Notes: generated by a model not told the origin, from the letters alone. 64,000 nt of DNA from Kerstersia gyiorum (GCF_004216755.1 NZ_SGWZ01000006.1:1-64000), one strand, 5' to 3'; shown: positions 8,546 to 16,889, counted from the first letter of the stretch. Program-made: numbers and translations.

Positions 8546-8601
8546 CTGCTTTCTGCTGTCTGCTTTCTGCTGTCTGCTTTCTGCTGTCTGCTTTCTGCTG
8601 T
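8546..8601. repeat. Tandem repeat, 14-base unit x 4
   Basis: Four perfect copies of CTGCTTTCTGCTGT (8546, 8560, 8574, 8588) with partial copies at either end (8541-8605). The unit is itself an imperfect duplication of a CTGCTTT/CTGCTGT heptamer, so the array probably grew by slippage. Confidence 0.9.
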
Positions 8602-8790
8602 CTGCGCATCCTCGCGCGCGCCATGCCCAGCCCATTCCCTGCCTGATTGGCTGCGCCCTGCGGCGACAAGAAAATCTCCAAGGCCTTTCCCATCGCGCCT
8701 ACCTTTGCGCGCCCTGCCCGGCACCCGCCCCTAGGCCAGCCTGGCCGACTGCGGCGCAGCAGCGCCATGGCATGCCATGCCACGCCATGC

Positions 8791-8850
8791 GGTGCGGTGC
8801 GGTGCGGTGCGGTGCGGTGCGGTGCGGTGCGGTGCGGTGCGGTGCGGTGC
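8791..8850. repeat. Pentanucleotide array (GGTGC) x 12
   Basis: Twelve perfect copies of GGTGC. Five is not a multiple of three, and the array has no stop codon in any frame, so copy-number change would alter spacing or frame without breaking the array. It ends 28 bases upstream of a candidate -35 element for the mhpB operon. Such arrays mutate by slipped-strand mispairing and are classic phase-variation elements. Confidence 0.95.
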
Positions 8851-8877
8851 GCAGTGTGCACCTCGCACCAACTTTTT

Positions 8878-8906
8878 TTGGGCGCTTCAGAGGCCATTCC
8901 TACAAT
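8878..8906 (+). promoter_or_regulatory. Candidate promoter of the mhpBDC operon
   Basis: TTGGGC (8878-8883), 17-base spacer, TACAAT (8901-8906). The -10 is good, the -35 matches only TTG. A start near 8913 would give a leader of about 205 bases before mhpB. Its position just after the GGTGC array is why it is reported. Confidence 0.4.
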
Positions 8907-9117
8907 CGGTTCAGACAAATCAGCAGGCGGAAACACCGCCGGCTGGATGAATAAATACGGAGACAGGCGTGACGGAATTTCCCTCGCGCAAGCAGCTGCG
9001 GCAACGCGCCGCTGCCTAAGGCGCATGTTCCGGCCAAGCCTGGCTCAAGCGTCAGCCCCCTGTATCTGCGGCCCAAGCAAACCTGCCGCCGGTGCAGCCA
9101 TGAAATCCGGAGATTCC

Positions 9118-10071
9118 ATGAGTACCAGCATCGTCAAACTCAAGTGCCTGTCGCACACCCCCCTGCGCGGTCTGAATGACCCGGCGCCTGGCGTCGTCGC
9201 CGAAGTCGATGCCGTCATCGCTGCCGCGCGCGCCGAGGTCGAGGCCTTTGACCCGGAACTGATCGTCGTCTTCGCGCCCGATCACTACAACGGCCTGTTC
9301 TATGACCTGATGCCTCCTTTCGTGATTGCCACGGCAGCCGAATCCGTGGCGGACTACAAAACGCTGCCAGGCCCGCTATCCATCCCCGATGATCTGGCGC
9401 TGGATCTCGTGCGCCATGTACTCAACAGCGACCTGGACGTCGCCATGTCGCACCGGCTGCAGGTGGATCACGGATGCACCCAGATTCTGGAAGAAATGAC
9501 AGGCAGCCTGACCCGCTACCCGGTCATTCCCGTCATCATCAACTCGGTGGCGCCCCCCTTCTGTCCGTACCGCCGCATCCGCCTGCTGGGCGAGGCAGTG
9601 GGCCGTTTCATCGCGGGGCTGGGCAAGCGCGTCCTGATCCTGGGCTCTGGCGGCCTGTCGCATGAACCGCCAGTGCCGGTGTATTCCGGCGCCAAGCCGG
9701 AAATCGCCGAATTCCTGATTTCTGGGCGCAACCCTAGCCCCGAAGCGCGTGCGGCACGCCAGGCGCGCACGCTGGCAACCGGCCAGATTTTCGGCACGCC
9801 AGCCTGCGACCTCACCCCGCTGAACCAAGAATGGGACCATGCCTTCATGGATCTGCTGATCGGCAAGGATCTGAGCAAAGTCGATGATTTCGAAATCGAC
9901 GTCATCTCCAAAACGGCCGGCCGCTCCACGCACGAAGTCCGCACCTGGGTCGCCGCCTTTGCCGCCATGTCCGCCATCGGCGCGTATGAAGGCCGGCGCG
10001 ATTACTACCGCCCGGTCAATGAATGGATTGCCGGGTATGGCGTCGTCAGCGCCGAACCGGCTGCGGTCTGA
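9118..10071 (+). CDS. mhpB: 2,3-dihydroxyphenylpropionate 1,2-dioxygenase
   Basis: 317 residues, close to the 314 of E. coli MhpB. It opens the ring of 2,3-dihydroxyphenylpropionate (or the cinnamate) next to the diol, using Fe(II): class III extradiol dioxygenase. Family signatures read directly: KCLSHTPLRG at the N-terminus, VVFAPDHYNGLFYDLMPPF, VDHGCTQ, LILGSGGLSHEPPVP, and KSTHEVKTWVAAFAA-like RSTHEVRTWVAAFAAMSA near the C-terminus. The start at 9118 is chosen because homologues begin there and a GGAGA precedes it. First gene of an mhpB-mhpD-mhpC operon; no hydroxylase gene is nearby. Confidence 0.95.
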   Translation: MSTSIVKLKCLSHTPLRGLNDPAPGVVAEVDAVIAAARAEVEAFDPELIVVFAPDHYNGLFYDLMPPFVIATAAESVADYKTLPGPLSIPDDLALDLVRHVLNSDLDVAMSHRLQVDHGCTQILEEMTGSLTRYPVIPVIINSVAPPFCPYRRIRLLGEAVGRFIAGLGKRVLILGSGGLSHEPPVPVYSGAKPEIAEFLISGRNPSPEARAARQARTLATGQIFGTPACDLTPLNQEWDHAFMDLLIGKDLSKVDDFEIDVISKTAGRSTHEVRTWVAAFAAMSAIGAYEGRRDYYRPVNEWIAGYGVVSAEPAAV

Positions 10072-10108
10072 CGCGATTTTCCGCGCCCTTTTTCAGGACA
10101 TGCAAGAC

Positions 10109-10909
10109 ATGACACAAGCCCCTCTCCCCGCAGCACTGGACCCGCAAGGCGCGGCCAGCGCCTTGCGCCTGGCCGCCGAGCAGCTGCAGGCCATCGCCCC
10201 CTTGCGCGACCGCTTGCAGGACGCCAGCCCGGAAGCCGCCTATGCCATCCAGGAAGCCAATACCAGTCTCTGGCTGGAACAAGGCCGCCGTCTGGCAGGG
10301 CGGAAAATCGGCCTGACCTCGCTGGCAGTCCAGGCGCAACTGGGGGTGGATCAGCCCGACTTTGGCATGCTGTTCGATGATATGTCTGTCGGCGACGGCG
10401 AAACCATTGCCGCTGGCCGCCTGATTCAGCCCAAGGCCGAAGCGGAAGTCGCGCTGGTGCTGGGCCGCGACCTGAGCCACGAACGCCATACCTATGCCGA
10501 CCTGATCCGCGCGACCGAATATTGCCTGCCCGCCATCGAAGTGGTGGACAGCCGGATTGCCGACTGGAACATCCGTTTTGTCGATACCGTGGCAGACAAC
10601 GCGTCCAGCGGCCTGTTTGTGCTGGGCAGCCGCCCGGTGCTGCTGCGCGACATCGACCTGACGGATTGCGCCATGGAAATGCACTGCGACGGCGTCCCGG
10701 TATCACGCGGCAATGGCCGCGCCTGTCTGGGCAATCCGCTCAATGCCGCCGTCTGGCTCGCCAACACGATGGTGCGCTGCGGGCGTCCGCTGCAGGCCGG
10801 CGACATCGTGCTGACCGGCGCGCTGGGCCCGATGGCCGTCGTCCGCGGCGGCCAGCACTTCAGTGTGCATATCGCCGGTATGGGGCACGTATCGGTCAGT
10901 TTCGAATAA
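10109..10909 (+). CDS. mhpD: 2-keto-4-pentenoate hydratase
   Basis: 266 residues. Adds water to 2-hydroxypenta-2,4-dienoate to give 4-hydroxy-2-oxovalerate, the step after MhpC. Recognised from GRKIGLTSLAVQAQLGVDQP, LIQPKAEAEVALVLGRDL, the segment IRFVDTVADNASSG and DIVLTGALGPM, all matching E. coli MhpD. An ATG at 10100 is also in frame, but the AGGA at 10095-10098 nearly abuts it and is better spaced for 10109. It follows mhpB by 37 bases. Confidence 0.93.
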   Translation: MTQAPLPAALDPQGAASALRLAAEQLQAIAPLRDRLQDASPEAAYAIQEANTSLWLEQGRRLAGRKIGLTSLAVQAQLGVDQPDFGMLFDDMSVGDGETIAAGRLIQPKAEAEVALVLGRDLSHERHTYADLIRATEYCLPAIEVVDSRIADWNIRFVDTVADNASSGLFVLGSRPVLLRDIDLTDCAMEMHCDGVPVSRGNGRACLGNPLNAAVWLANTMVRCGRPLQAGDIVLTGALGPMAVVRGGQHFSVHIAGMGHVSVSFE

Positions 10910-10991
10910 GCCCTCCCTCTCTCACGGGAAGCCCGCCATCCGCACGGTCTTCCCGTCCCCTTTGCTTCGCCATTCACCACCAGGAATTGCC

Positions 10992-11864
10992 ATGACAACA
11001 AGCCCCACGATTCATACCGAAGCCAGCACCAGCCGCTTTGCCCGCATCAAGGAACAGGATCTGGACCTGCAGGTGCATTACAACGACACTGGCGGCAACG
11101 GCCCTGTCGTGGTCATGCTCCACGGTTCCGGCCCCGGCGCCAGCGGCTGGGCCAACTTCAACCGCAACGTCCAGCCGCTGGCCGATGCCGGTTTCCGCGT
11201 CATCCTGCTGGATTGCCCGGGCTGGAGCAAGAGCGATCCCATCGTCTGCACTGGCTCGCGTTCCGACCTGAATGCCCGCGCGCTCAAAGGCCTGCTGGAT
11301 ACGCTGAATATCGAACGCGCCCATATCATCGGCAATTCGATGGGCGGCCATAGCACCGTGGCTTTCTCGCTGGCCCACCCGGAACGCATAGGCAAGCTCG
11401 TTCTGATGGGCGGCGGCACTGGCGGCCCCAGCCAGTTCGTGCCCATGCCCGCCGAAGGCATCAAGCTGCTGCAGGCGCTCTACCGCGAACCGACCATCGA
11501 AAACCTGCGCCGCATGATGCAAGTCTTCGTTTTCGATACCAGCCATCTGACCGAAGAACTGTTCCAGGCCCGCCTGAACAATATGCTGTCGCGCCGCGAC
11601 CACCTGGAAAATTTCGTCAAGAGCCTGGAAGCCAACCCGCGCCAATTCCCCGACTTCGGCCCGCGCCTGGGCGAAATCAAGGCACCGGCGCTGGTTATCT
11701 GGGGCCGCGACGACCGCTTCGTGCCCATGGACATCGGCCTGCGGCTGCTGTGGGGCATGGCCAACGCCGAACTGCACATCTTCAGCCGCTGCGGCCATTG
11801 GGCGCAATGGGAACATGCGGATAAATTCAACCGCATGGTGCTGGAATTCTTCACCCAGGATTAA
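10992..11864 (+). CDS. mhpC: 2-hydroxy-6-oxonona-2,4-dienedioate hydrolase
   Basis: 290-residue alpha/beta hydrolase that cleaves the C-C bond of the ring-fission product, releasing succinate (or fumarate) and 2-hydroxypentadienoate. Visible: oxyanion segment MLHGSGPGASGW, nucleophile serine in GNSMGGHS, acid in WGRDDRFVP, and histidine in CGHWAQWEH. AGGAA precedes the ATG. Order B-D-C differs from E. coli mhpABCDFE. The aldolase and aldehyde dehydrogenase that finish the pathway are absent here. Confidence 0.94.
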   Translation: MTTSPTIHTEASTSRFARIKEQDLDLQVHYNDTGGNGPVVVMLHGSGPGASGWANFNRNVQPLADAGFRVILLDCPGWSKSDPIVCTGSRSDLNARALKGLLDTLNIERAHIIGNSMGGHSTVAFSLAHPERIGKLVLMGGGTGGPSQFVPMPAEGIKLLQALYREPTIENLRRMMQVFVFDTSHLTEELFQARLNNMLSRRDHLENFVKSLEANPRQFPDFGPRLGEIKAPALVIWGRDDRFVPMDIGLRLLWGMANAELHIFSRCGHWAQWEHADKFNRMVLEFFTQD

Positions 11865-11867
11865 GCC

Positions 11868-11903
11868 TCACCGCCATGGGACATCATCCTCCCATGGCGG
11901 TGA
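11868..11903. terminator. Bidirectional hairpin between mhpC and the MocR gene
   Basis: Perfect 14-base-pair stem (11868-11881 with 11890-11903) around an 8-base loop, placed between convergent stop codons; the right arm lies inside the last codons of the leftward gene. No T-run on either side. Confidence 0.6.
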
Positions 11904-13305
11904 TTAAACGGCGCGCCCATTCCTGCGCCATGTCCGGGTTCGTGACATTGGCAAAGCCCATCAGCAGCCCCCGGTGCGTCGGCTTGCGCATTTGCCAGCG
12001 GCTCAGCGCCTGAACCGCCAGGCCATGCGCCTGCGCGGCCGCAGCCATGGACGTGTCCTTATCCCCTGCTGTCAGCTTGCACAACAGATGAATGCCGCCG
12101 GCCTGAGGATGAACCTGCAGGCGCGAACCCCATGTTTGCTGTAGCGCATCCACCAGATAGCCGCGCCGCGCCGCATACAAGGCACGCATTTTGCGCAGAT
12201 GGCGGGCAAAGTGGCCTTGCTCCATAAAATCCGCCGCCGTGGCCTGCGGCAGGATGGAACCGGGGCCGCCCGCATAGTCGCCAGCCTGCCTGAATCGTTC
12301 GACCTGCGCGTCCGGGACGACCAGATAGGCCAGACGCAAACCCGGATGCAGCACTTTGCTGAATGTGCCGGCATACAGCACGCGCCCATCGTGATCCAGG
12401 CTTTTCAGCGCCGGCAAGGGATGGCCGTGGTAGCGGAACTCGCTGTCGTAGTCATCTTCGATAATCCACGCCTCGCGGCGGCTGGCCCAGTCCAGCAATT
12501 GCAAGCGCCTGGGCAAAGACATCGCCATGCCCATCGGACTCTGATGCGTAGGCGTGACGACAGCGAACCGTGCCTCATCATTCCGCTGCTGGCCAGCCTC
12601 CACATTCAGACCCTCTGCATCGACAGGAACAGGTTCCAGGCGCATGCCCATGCGCTCCAGAAACTGGCGGGCAAAAAGGTAGCCGGGGTCTTCATACCAC
12701 CCGGTATCGCCAGCTTGCAGCAAGGTGCGGCACACCAGGTCTAGCGCCCCCCAATAACCTGCTGTGATGAATACCTGCTCCGGCATGCAAACGATGCCGC
12801 GCGACACGCCAAGATAGGCTGCGATGGCGCGGCGCAGTGGCGCATACCCCGCCGGATCCGGATAGCGCATGGCGCTGATACCCGAGGCGCGCAAGTTGTG
12901 GCCGGCCAAGCGTGCCCACGTCTTGCGGGGAAAGGCATCCAGCGCTGGCAATCCCATCTGAAAAGGCCGTGGCGTTCCGTCATCCGACGGCGAATGCAAC
13001 GATGGCCGCGCCAAAGGCGCGCAGGCCCTGGCAGTTTTCGGCTGGCCCAGATTCCCCAATTGAGGGGAGACGACAGTACCCGCTGGGCCACGCGCCAGGA
13101 AATAGCCCTCGCTGGTCAGCCTTTGATAAGCCTGTTCGACCGTGCCGCGCGCCAGATTCAGTTCACTCGCGAGGCTGCGCACAGACGGCACTCTGTCACC
13201 GGGCTGCAATTGCCCCGCGGCAATGGCATCACGGTAACGCCGATACAACTGCTGATAGAGCGGCACGCCTGGTTCCCGGCTGGGTTTCAACGGATGCAAA
13301 TCCAT
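11884..13305 (-). CDS. MocR-family regulator (GntR domain plus aminotransferase-like domain)
   Basis: 473 residues. Residues 10-80 are a GntR winged helix (GVPLYQQLYRRYRDAIAAGQLQPGDRVPSVRSLA split over the domain). Residues 120-470 are a fold-type I aminotransferase-like domain; the PLP-lysine region is GTFSKVLHPGLRLAYLVVP, with the expected lysine, and the substrate-side EDDYDSEFRYHG motif is intact. Such proteins sense PLP or PLP adducts. It is transcribed away from the AhpD-like gene and MFS exporter across a 119-base gap containing a 9-base inverted repeat, so it most likely controls them and itself. Confidence 0.92.
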   Translation of the reverse strand: MDLHPLKPSREPGVPLYQQLYRRYRDAIAAGQLQPGDRVPSVRSLASELNLARGTVEQAYQRLTSEGYFLARGPAGTVVSPQLGNLGQPKTARACAPLARPSLHSPSDDGTPRPFQMGLPALDAFPRKTWARLAGHNLRASGISAMRYPDPAGYAPLRRAIAAYLGVSRGIVCMPEQVFITAGYWGALDLVCRTLLQAGDTGWYEDPGYLFARQFLERMGMRLEPVPVDAEGLNVEAGQQRNDEARFAVVTPTHQSPMGMAMSLPRRLQLLDWASRREAWIIEDDYDSEFRYHGHPLPALKSLDHDGRVLYAGTFSKVLHPGLRLAYLVVPDAQVERFRQAGDYAGGPGSILPQATAADFMEQGHFARHLRKMRALYAARRGYLVDALQQTWGSRLQVHPQAGGIHLLCKLTAGDKDTSMAAAAQAHGLAVQALSRWQMRKPTHRGLLMGFANVTNPDMAQEWARRLITAMGG

Positions 13306-13310
13306 GCGCT

Positions 13311-13356
13311 ATGTCCTATCCATTTTTTCAATTCTTGCCACTTATGAATAGGACAT
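13311..13356. promoter_or_regulatory. Inverted repeat in the divergent MocR/AhpD promoter
   Basis: ATGTCCTAT (13311-13319) and its exact reverse complement ATAGGACAT (13348-13356), centres about 37 bases apart. It lies six bases upstream of the MocR start codon and 69 bases before the AhpD-like gene. Best candidate operator for the MocR protein; widely spaced half-sites are common in this family. Confidence 0.5.
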
Positions 13357-13424
13357 TAGCCGGGCAGAATGCACAAGTAAAGCAAACCGCTGCACCCACC
13401 TTCCCCTTTTGCTGGAGATACTTC

Positions 13425-13856
13425 ATGAAGCCCCTTCGCCTTCCTTACCAGACACTCTCCCCTGAGGCTTATCAGGGCTTGACCCTCACCAAGAAAGCCC
13501 TGGATCAGAGCAGCCTCGGAAAACCGTTGATAGAGCTGATCTATCTGCGGGTTTCGCAGATGAATGGCTGCGCCTTCTGCCTGGAGATGCACGCGGCGTC
13601 ATTGCGCGCGGCGGGCGTGCCTGACAAAAAACTCGATGGCCTGGCCGGTTGGCGAGTCAGCCCGTCTTTCAGCGAACGCGAACGTTCCGCGCTGGCCTGG
13701 GCTGAATCCCTGGTAAACGTGGCCCAAAGCCATGCTTCGGATACCGATTTCGAGCAGCTCAACCTCCATTTCAATGACCAGGAAATTTCAGACCTGAGTT
13801 TTGCCATTGCATTGATGAGCGCCTTTAACCGGCTGGCGATTGGCATGCGCCAATAA
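13425..13856 (+). CDS. AhpD-like / carboxymuconolactone decarboxylase family protein
   Basis: 143 residues, all-helical CMD-type domain. The redox motif C49-A-F-C52 sits in SQMNGCAFCLEMHA with the histidine three residues on, as in AhpD-like peroxidase partners. CTGGAGA lies about ten bases before the ATG. It is followed after 24 bases by the MFS gene and divergent from the MocR regulator. A role in peroxide or reactive-electrophile detoxification is likely; the true substrate is unknown. Confidence 0.88.
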   Translation: MKPLRLPYQTLSPEAYQGLTLTKKALDQSSLGKPLIELIYLRVSQMNGCAFCLEMHAASLRAAGVPDKKLDGLAGWRVSPSFSERERSALAWAESLVNVAQSHASDTDFEQLNLHFNDQEISDLSFAIALMSAFNRLAIGMRQ

Positions 13857-13880
13857 CACACGCGCACCGGACTGAATCCC

Positions 13881-15095
13881 ATGAAGCGCACGCCATTGTT
13901 TCCCGGAACAAACGCCACGGATCGCGGCGCGGTATCGGTTTATGGCTTGAATGCCGCCGCCGTTCTGGCGCTGGGCACGTTTGTTGTCGGCACCGACGCA
14001 TTCATTGTGGCGGCATTTCTCCCCTCAATGGCGCAAGAACTCGGGGTGACGCAAGCCATGGCGGGTCAATCCGTCACCCTCTTCGCGCTCGCCTATGCCG
14101 TCCTCGCTCCTGTCATCGCCGTCTTGAGCGCCACGGTCAAACGGCGGCGGCTGCTTGTCCTGGCATTAATACTTCTTGGCCTGGCGAATCTGGGGTCTGC
14201 CATGGCGAATTCGTTTGGCCTCCTGATCGCATCCAGAGTGGCCGCCGCCGCGGCAGCCGCGGCTTACACCCCCAATGCGGGCGCTGCCGCGGCGGCAATG
14301 GTCCGCCCTGATAGCCGCGCTCGCGCCCTAGCTATCGTGATTGGCGGCCTGACCGCTGCCACAGCTTTCGGTATCCCCTTAGGCCATTGGGTCAGCACCG
14401 CCTTGAGTTGGCGCGCCACGTTCCTATTGATAGCCGCCCTCTGCGCCGCCGCTGCCCTCTGCATAGGAATGGCCATGCCGGAAATGCCTGGCGGCGCGCG
14501 CGTGACCTTACGGCAACGCCTGGCGGTTCTCCAGCATCGCCAGGTACGGCGCATCCTGCCGCTGACTGTCCTGGGCATGGCTGCCTGCTACGCGCCTTAC
14601 GCCTTCACCCTCCCTATCCTGGATGGGCTGCTGGGGCATTCGGAATCCGTCACCGCCATGCTGCTTTGCTATGGGCTTGGCGCCGTAGCAGGCAATTACC
14701 TGTCGGGCTGGGCCACTGATAGACTCGGGCCTGTCACGGTACTCACCGGCGCCTATGCCTTGATGTTCTGCGCCTTGAGCGCCATGGCGCTGGCCTGGCG
14801 CCATCCCCCTGTCGCCCCCGTCTGGGCCGCCATGCTGATGATAGGCTGGGGCGCAAGCAGCTGGGCGCAAACCCCTGCGCAACAACACAGGCTGATTGCC
14901 AGCGCTCCGCAGGAAACGGCATTCGTTATTGCGCTGAATTCCTCGGCCATCTACCTGGGCATTTCCATGGGCACAGCCATAGGCAGCCAATCCATGCAGA
15001 CGGACGCGAACCTCACGCTATGGTACGGCGGCATGCTCTCTGCGGCAGCGCTGTGCTATCTGCTGATGACGGCCACCCGGCCGGCGCGCCAGTGA
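13881..15095 (+). CDS. MFS drug/metabolite exporter (DHA1-like)
   Basis: 404 residues, about 12 membrane segments. The N-terminal half has TFVVGTDAFIVAAFLPSMAQELG, as in AraJ/YdhP/Cml-type exporters, and a basic loop ATVKRRRLLVLAL between segments 2 and 3 at the usual MFS signature position. A long alanine run (VAAAAAAAAYTPNAGAAAAA) lies in segment 4. It probably exports a compound sensed by the neighbouring MocR regulator and shares an operon with the AhpD-like gene. Confidence 0.87.
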   Translation: MKRTPLFPGTNATDRGAVSVYGLNAAAVLALGTFVVGTDAFIVAAFLPSMAQELGVTQAMAGQSVTLFALAYAVLAPVIAVLSATVKRRRLLVLALILLGLANLGSAMANSFGLLIASRVAAAAAAAAYTPNAGAAAAAMVRPDSRARALAIVIGGLTAATAFGIPLGHWVSTALSWRATFLLIAALCAAAALCIGMAMPEMPGGARVTLRQRLAVLQHRQVRRILPLTVLGMAACYAPYAFTLPILDGLLGHSESVTAMLLCYGLGAVAGNYLSGWATDRLGPVTVLTGAYALMFCALSAMALAWRHPPVAPVWAAMLMIGWGASSWAQTPAQQHRLIASAPQETAFVIALNSSAIYLGISMGTAIGSQSMQTDANLTLWYGGMLSAAALCYLLMTATRPARQ

Positions 15096-15137
15096 ACTCG
15101 GCCAGCTGCCGCGCGCCGTCCCTCCTTCAGCCGTCCC

Positions 15138-16088
15138 CTACACCGTCAGCAACAGGTCCGGCAGGGTTTCCCGATGCGGCGCCAGGGCGGGCGCTGCGGG
15201 TGCTGCGGCAGGCACGGCGGCAGCGCCCTCCGGCATCAGATGAGACTCGATTTCCGCCACTGCCGTCTGCAAGGCGGGCAACAGGCGCTGCTCGGCTTCA
15301 CGCGTGGTCATCGCCTTCTTGGTGAAAATAATATTGATGCAGCCCAGCACCCGATCACCGTGGTGAATCGGCAAGGCAATGGCGCTCATGCGCGCCTGTT
15401 CGGTCCAATCGCCATCATTGGAACCAAAGCCCTGTTCCCGGGTTTTCTGCAACAGCGCCGCCACCAGTTGCGGATTGCGCGCCAGGCGCGCCTGTTCATC
15501 ATTGCCCTGCTGCAGCAGCCGCAGGATTTCCTCCCGCTCCGCTGACGGACAGGCGCTCAGGTAGGCGCGCCCCGCCGCCGTGAACAGCATGGGCAGGCGC
15601 CGCCGTATCATGGCCCGGTGAAAGGACAGCGGGCTGAAGCGGTGCGTGGTTTCCCGCACCACCATGCTGTCGCCATCCAGCGTACAGAGGTCGGAAGGCC
15701 AGACCGCCTTTTGCAATAGCCGCCCCAAGGCCTGGCCCGCCACCTCGGACACCCAGTCCTCGTCCGTGAAGCCGTCGCTCAACTGCCGGACTTTATGGTT
15801 CAGGCTGTAATGTTCATCCGAAGCATTGCGGCGCACATAGCCTTCATTCTGCAGGGTTTCCAGCATGCGCCGCACCGTGGTCCGGTGCAGGCCGGTGGCA
15901 GCGCTGATTTCCTTGATCGAGGCGCGCCCGCCCAGCGCCTGGTTCAGGCACAGCAGGATTTCCAGGCCGCGCCGCAAACTTTCGATAGGCCGGTAGCTGG
16001 AGGCTTCCTCGGCGCCGTCCCAGTCTTCCACAACGGCGCTGTCCGACGCCCAGGGGGTCGATACCCTCAATGCTTGTACCTGAGCCAT
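15138..16088 (-). CDS. IclR-family transcriptional regulator (first of two)
   Basis: 316 residues. Winged helix at about 35-100 (SIKEISAATGLHRTTVRRMLETLQNEGYV) followed by an IclR effector domain. GGAGAA precedes the ATG at 16088, which lies inside the end of the neighbouring IclR gene (22-base overlap). The two proteins are paralogues: both have DEDWV, WPSD, a THRFSP segment followed by RAM, and LG-INI-F near the C-terminus. The C-terminus has an Ala/Pro-rich tail not shared with its neighbour. Last gene of the operon starting at 21387 and probably a regulator of it. Confidence 0.9.
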   Translation of the reverse strand: MAQVQALRVSTPWASDSAVVEDWDGAEEASSYRPIESLRRGLEILLCLNQALGGRASIKEISAATGLHRTTVRRMLETLQNEGYVRRNASDEHYSLNHKVRQLSDGFTDEDWVSEVAGQALGRLLQKAVWPSDLCTLDGDSMVVRETTHRFSPLSFHRAMIRRRLPMLFTAAGRAYLSACPSAEREEILRLLQQGNDEQARLARNPQLVAALLQKTREQGFGSNDGDWTEQARMSAIALPIHHGDRVLGCINIIFTKKAMTTREAEQRLLPALQTAVAEIESHLMPEGAAAVPAAAPAAPALAPHRETLPDLLLTV

Positions 16089-16879
16089 CCGTATTCTCCC
16101 AAAGGCAGCGGGTCCAGTTCACGCTCGATGTCGTGCACGCATTCATGCAAGGCATCCAGGTAGCGCTCGGCCGCCTTGGCCGGCGTCATGGCGCTTCTGA
16201 AAAACATGATGTTGATCGCGCCCAGCACGCGATTGCGCCAGCACACCGGATAGGCAATGGCGCTGATATTCGGCTCCGTGCCGCCTGACGATTCGGAATA
16301 GCCGCGCTCGCGGGCCTGCAGGCGCAGTTGCTGCAGCTCATGGCGCACAGCCTCCTTGGCAAAGCCGTCATGCTTCATGATGCTGGCCAGATCCAGAATC
16401 TGCTCCAGGCTGTCGTCCGCCACTTCGCTCAGGATGGCCACCCCCAGCGCAGAACGCAGCAAGGGCCGGGTCTTGCCCACCATGGCGCGATTGACCGACA
16501 TCGGGCTGAAACGGTGCGTGGATTCCCGGATTTCCAGGTGCCCCGAAGAAAACGTGGCAAAGTCGCTAGGCCATTGCACCTGCGACAGCAGGCGCCCCAG
16601 ATAGGGGCCGATGACCTGCACCACCCAGTCCTCGTCCTTGACGCTATCGGCAAAACGGCGAAAGCGGGTCGTCAGAAAATAGCGTCCGTCACCTGGCCGG
16701 AGATACACATAGCCCGCCTGTTCCAGCGTGAACAACAGGCGATACACCGTGGCCCGGTGAATGCCTGTGTATTTGGCCAATTCACCTGGGCTGGCCCAGC
16801 CCAGGTCGCTCAACGCCCCTATCAATTCAAGGCCGCGCTCCAGGGCGCGGACCCTGGGATAAACATCGGTTTCTGCCAC
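16067..16879 (-). CDS. IclR-family transcriptional regulator (second of two)
   Basis: 270 residues from a GTG start at 16879, chosen because GAGGAG lies six bases upstream; longer frames back to 16957 run into the racemase-like gene. DNA-binding helix-turn-helix SPGELAKYTGIHRATVYRLLFTLEQAGYV, then the effector domain. Paralogue of the downstream gene. Ten bases after the racemase-like gene stop, so in the same operon. Confidence 0.9.
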   Translation of the reverse strand: MAETDVYPRVRALERGLELIGALSDLGWASPGELAKYTGIHRATVYRLLFTLEQAGYVYLRPGDGRYFLTTRFRRFADSVKDEDWVVQVIGPYLGRLLSQVQWPSDFATFSSGHLEIRESTHRFSPMSVNRAMVGKTRPLLRSALGVAILSEVADDSLEQILDLASIMKHDGFAKEAVRHELQQLRLQARERGYSESSGGTEPNISAIAYPVCWRNRVLGAINIMFFRSAMTPAKAAERYLDALHECVHDIERELDPLPLGEYGWLRYKH

Positions 16880-16889
16880 GTTTTTCTCC

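Larger units (their letters stand above)
8440..9117. other. Repeat-rich intergenic region
   Basis: About 680 bases with no gene I can support. It holds two tandem repeat arrays (8546-8601 and 8791-8850) and a candidate promoter at 8878-8906. An open frame in phase with mhpB runs back through the region to 8647, but its residues are low complexity and MhpB homologues start at 9118. Confidence 0.6.

Noticed and set aside
8647..9117. N-terminal extension of MhpB running through the GGTGC array
   Set aside because: The residues are low complexity (repeated GAVRC), MhpB homologues begin at 9118, and a good start with GGAGA lies there. The array is treated as upstream DNA.
8374..9117. Insertion sequence remnants around the tandem repeats
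   Set aside because: No inverted terminal repeats, target duplications or transposase fragments could be found.
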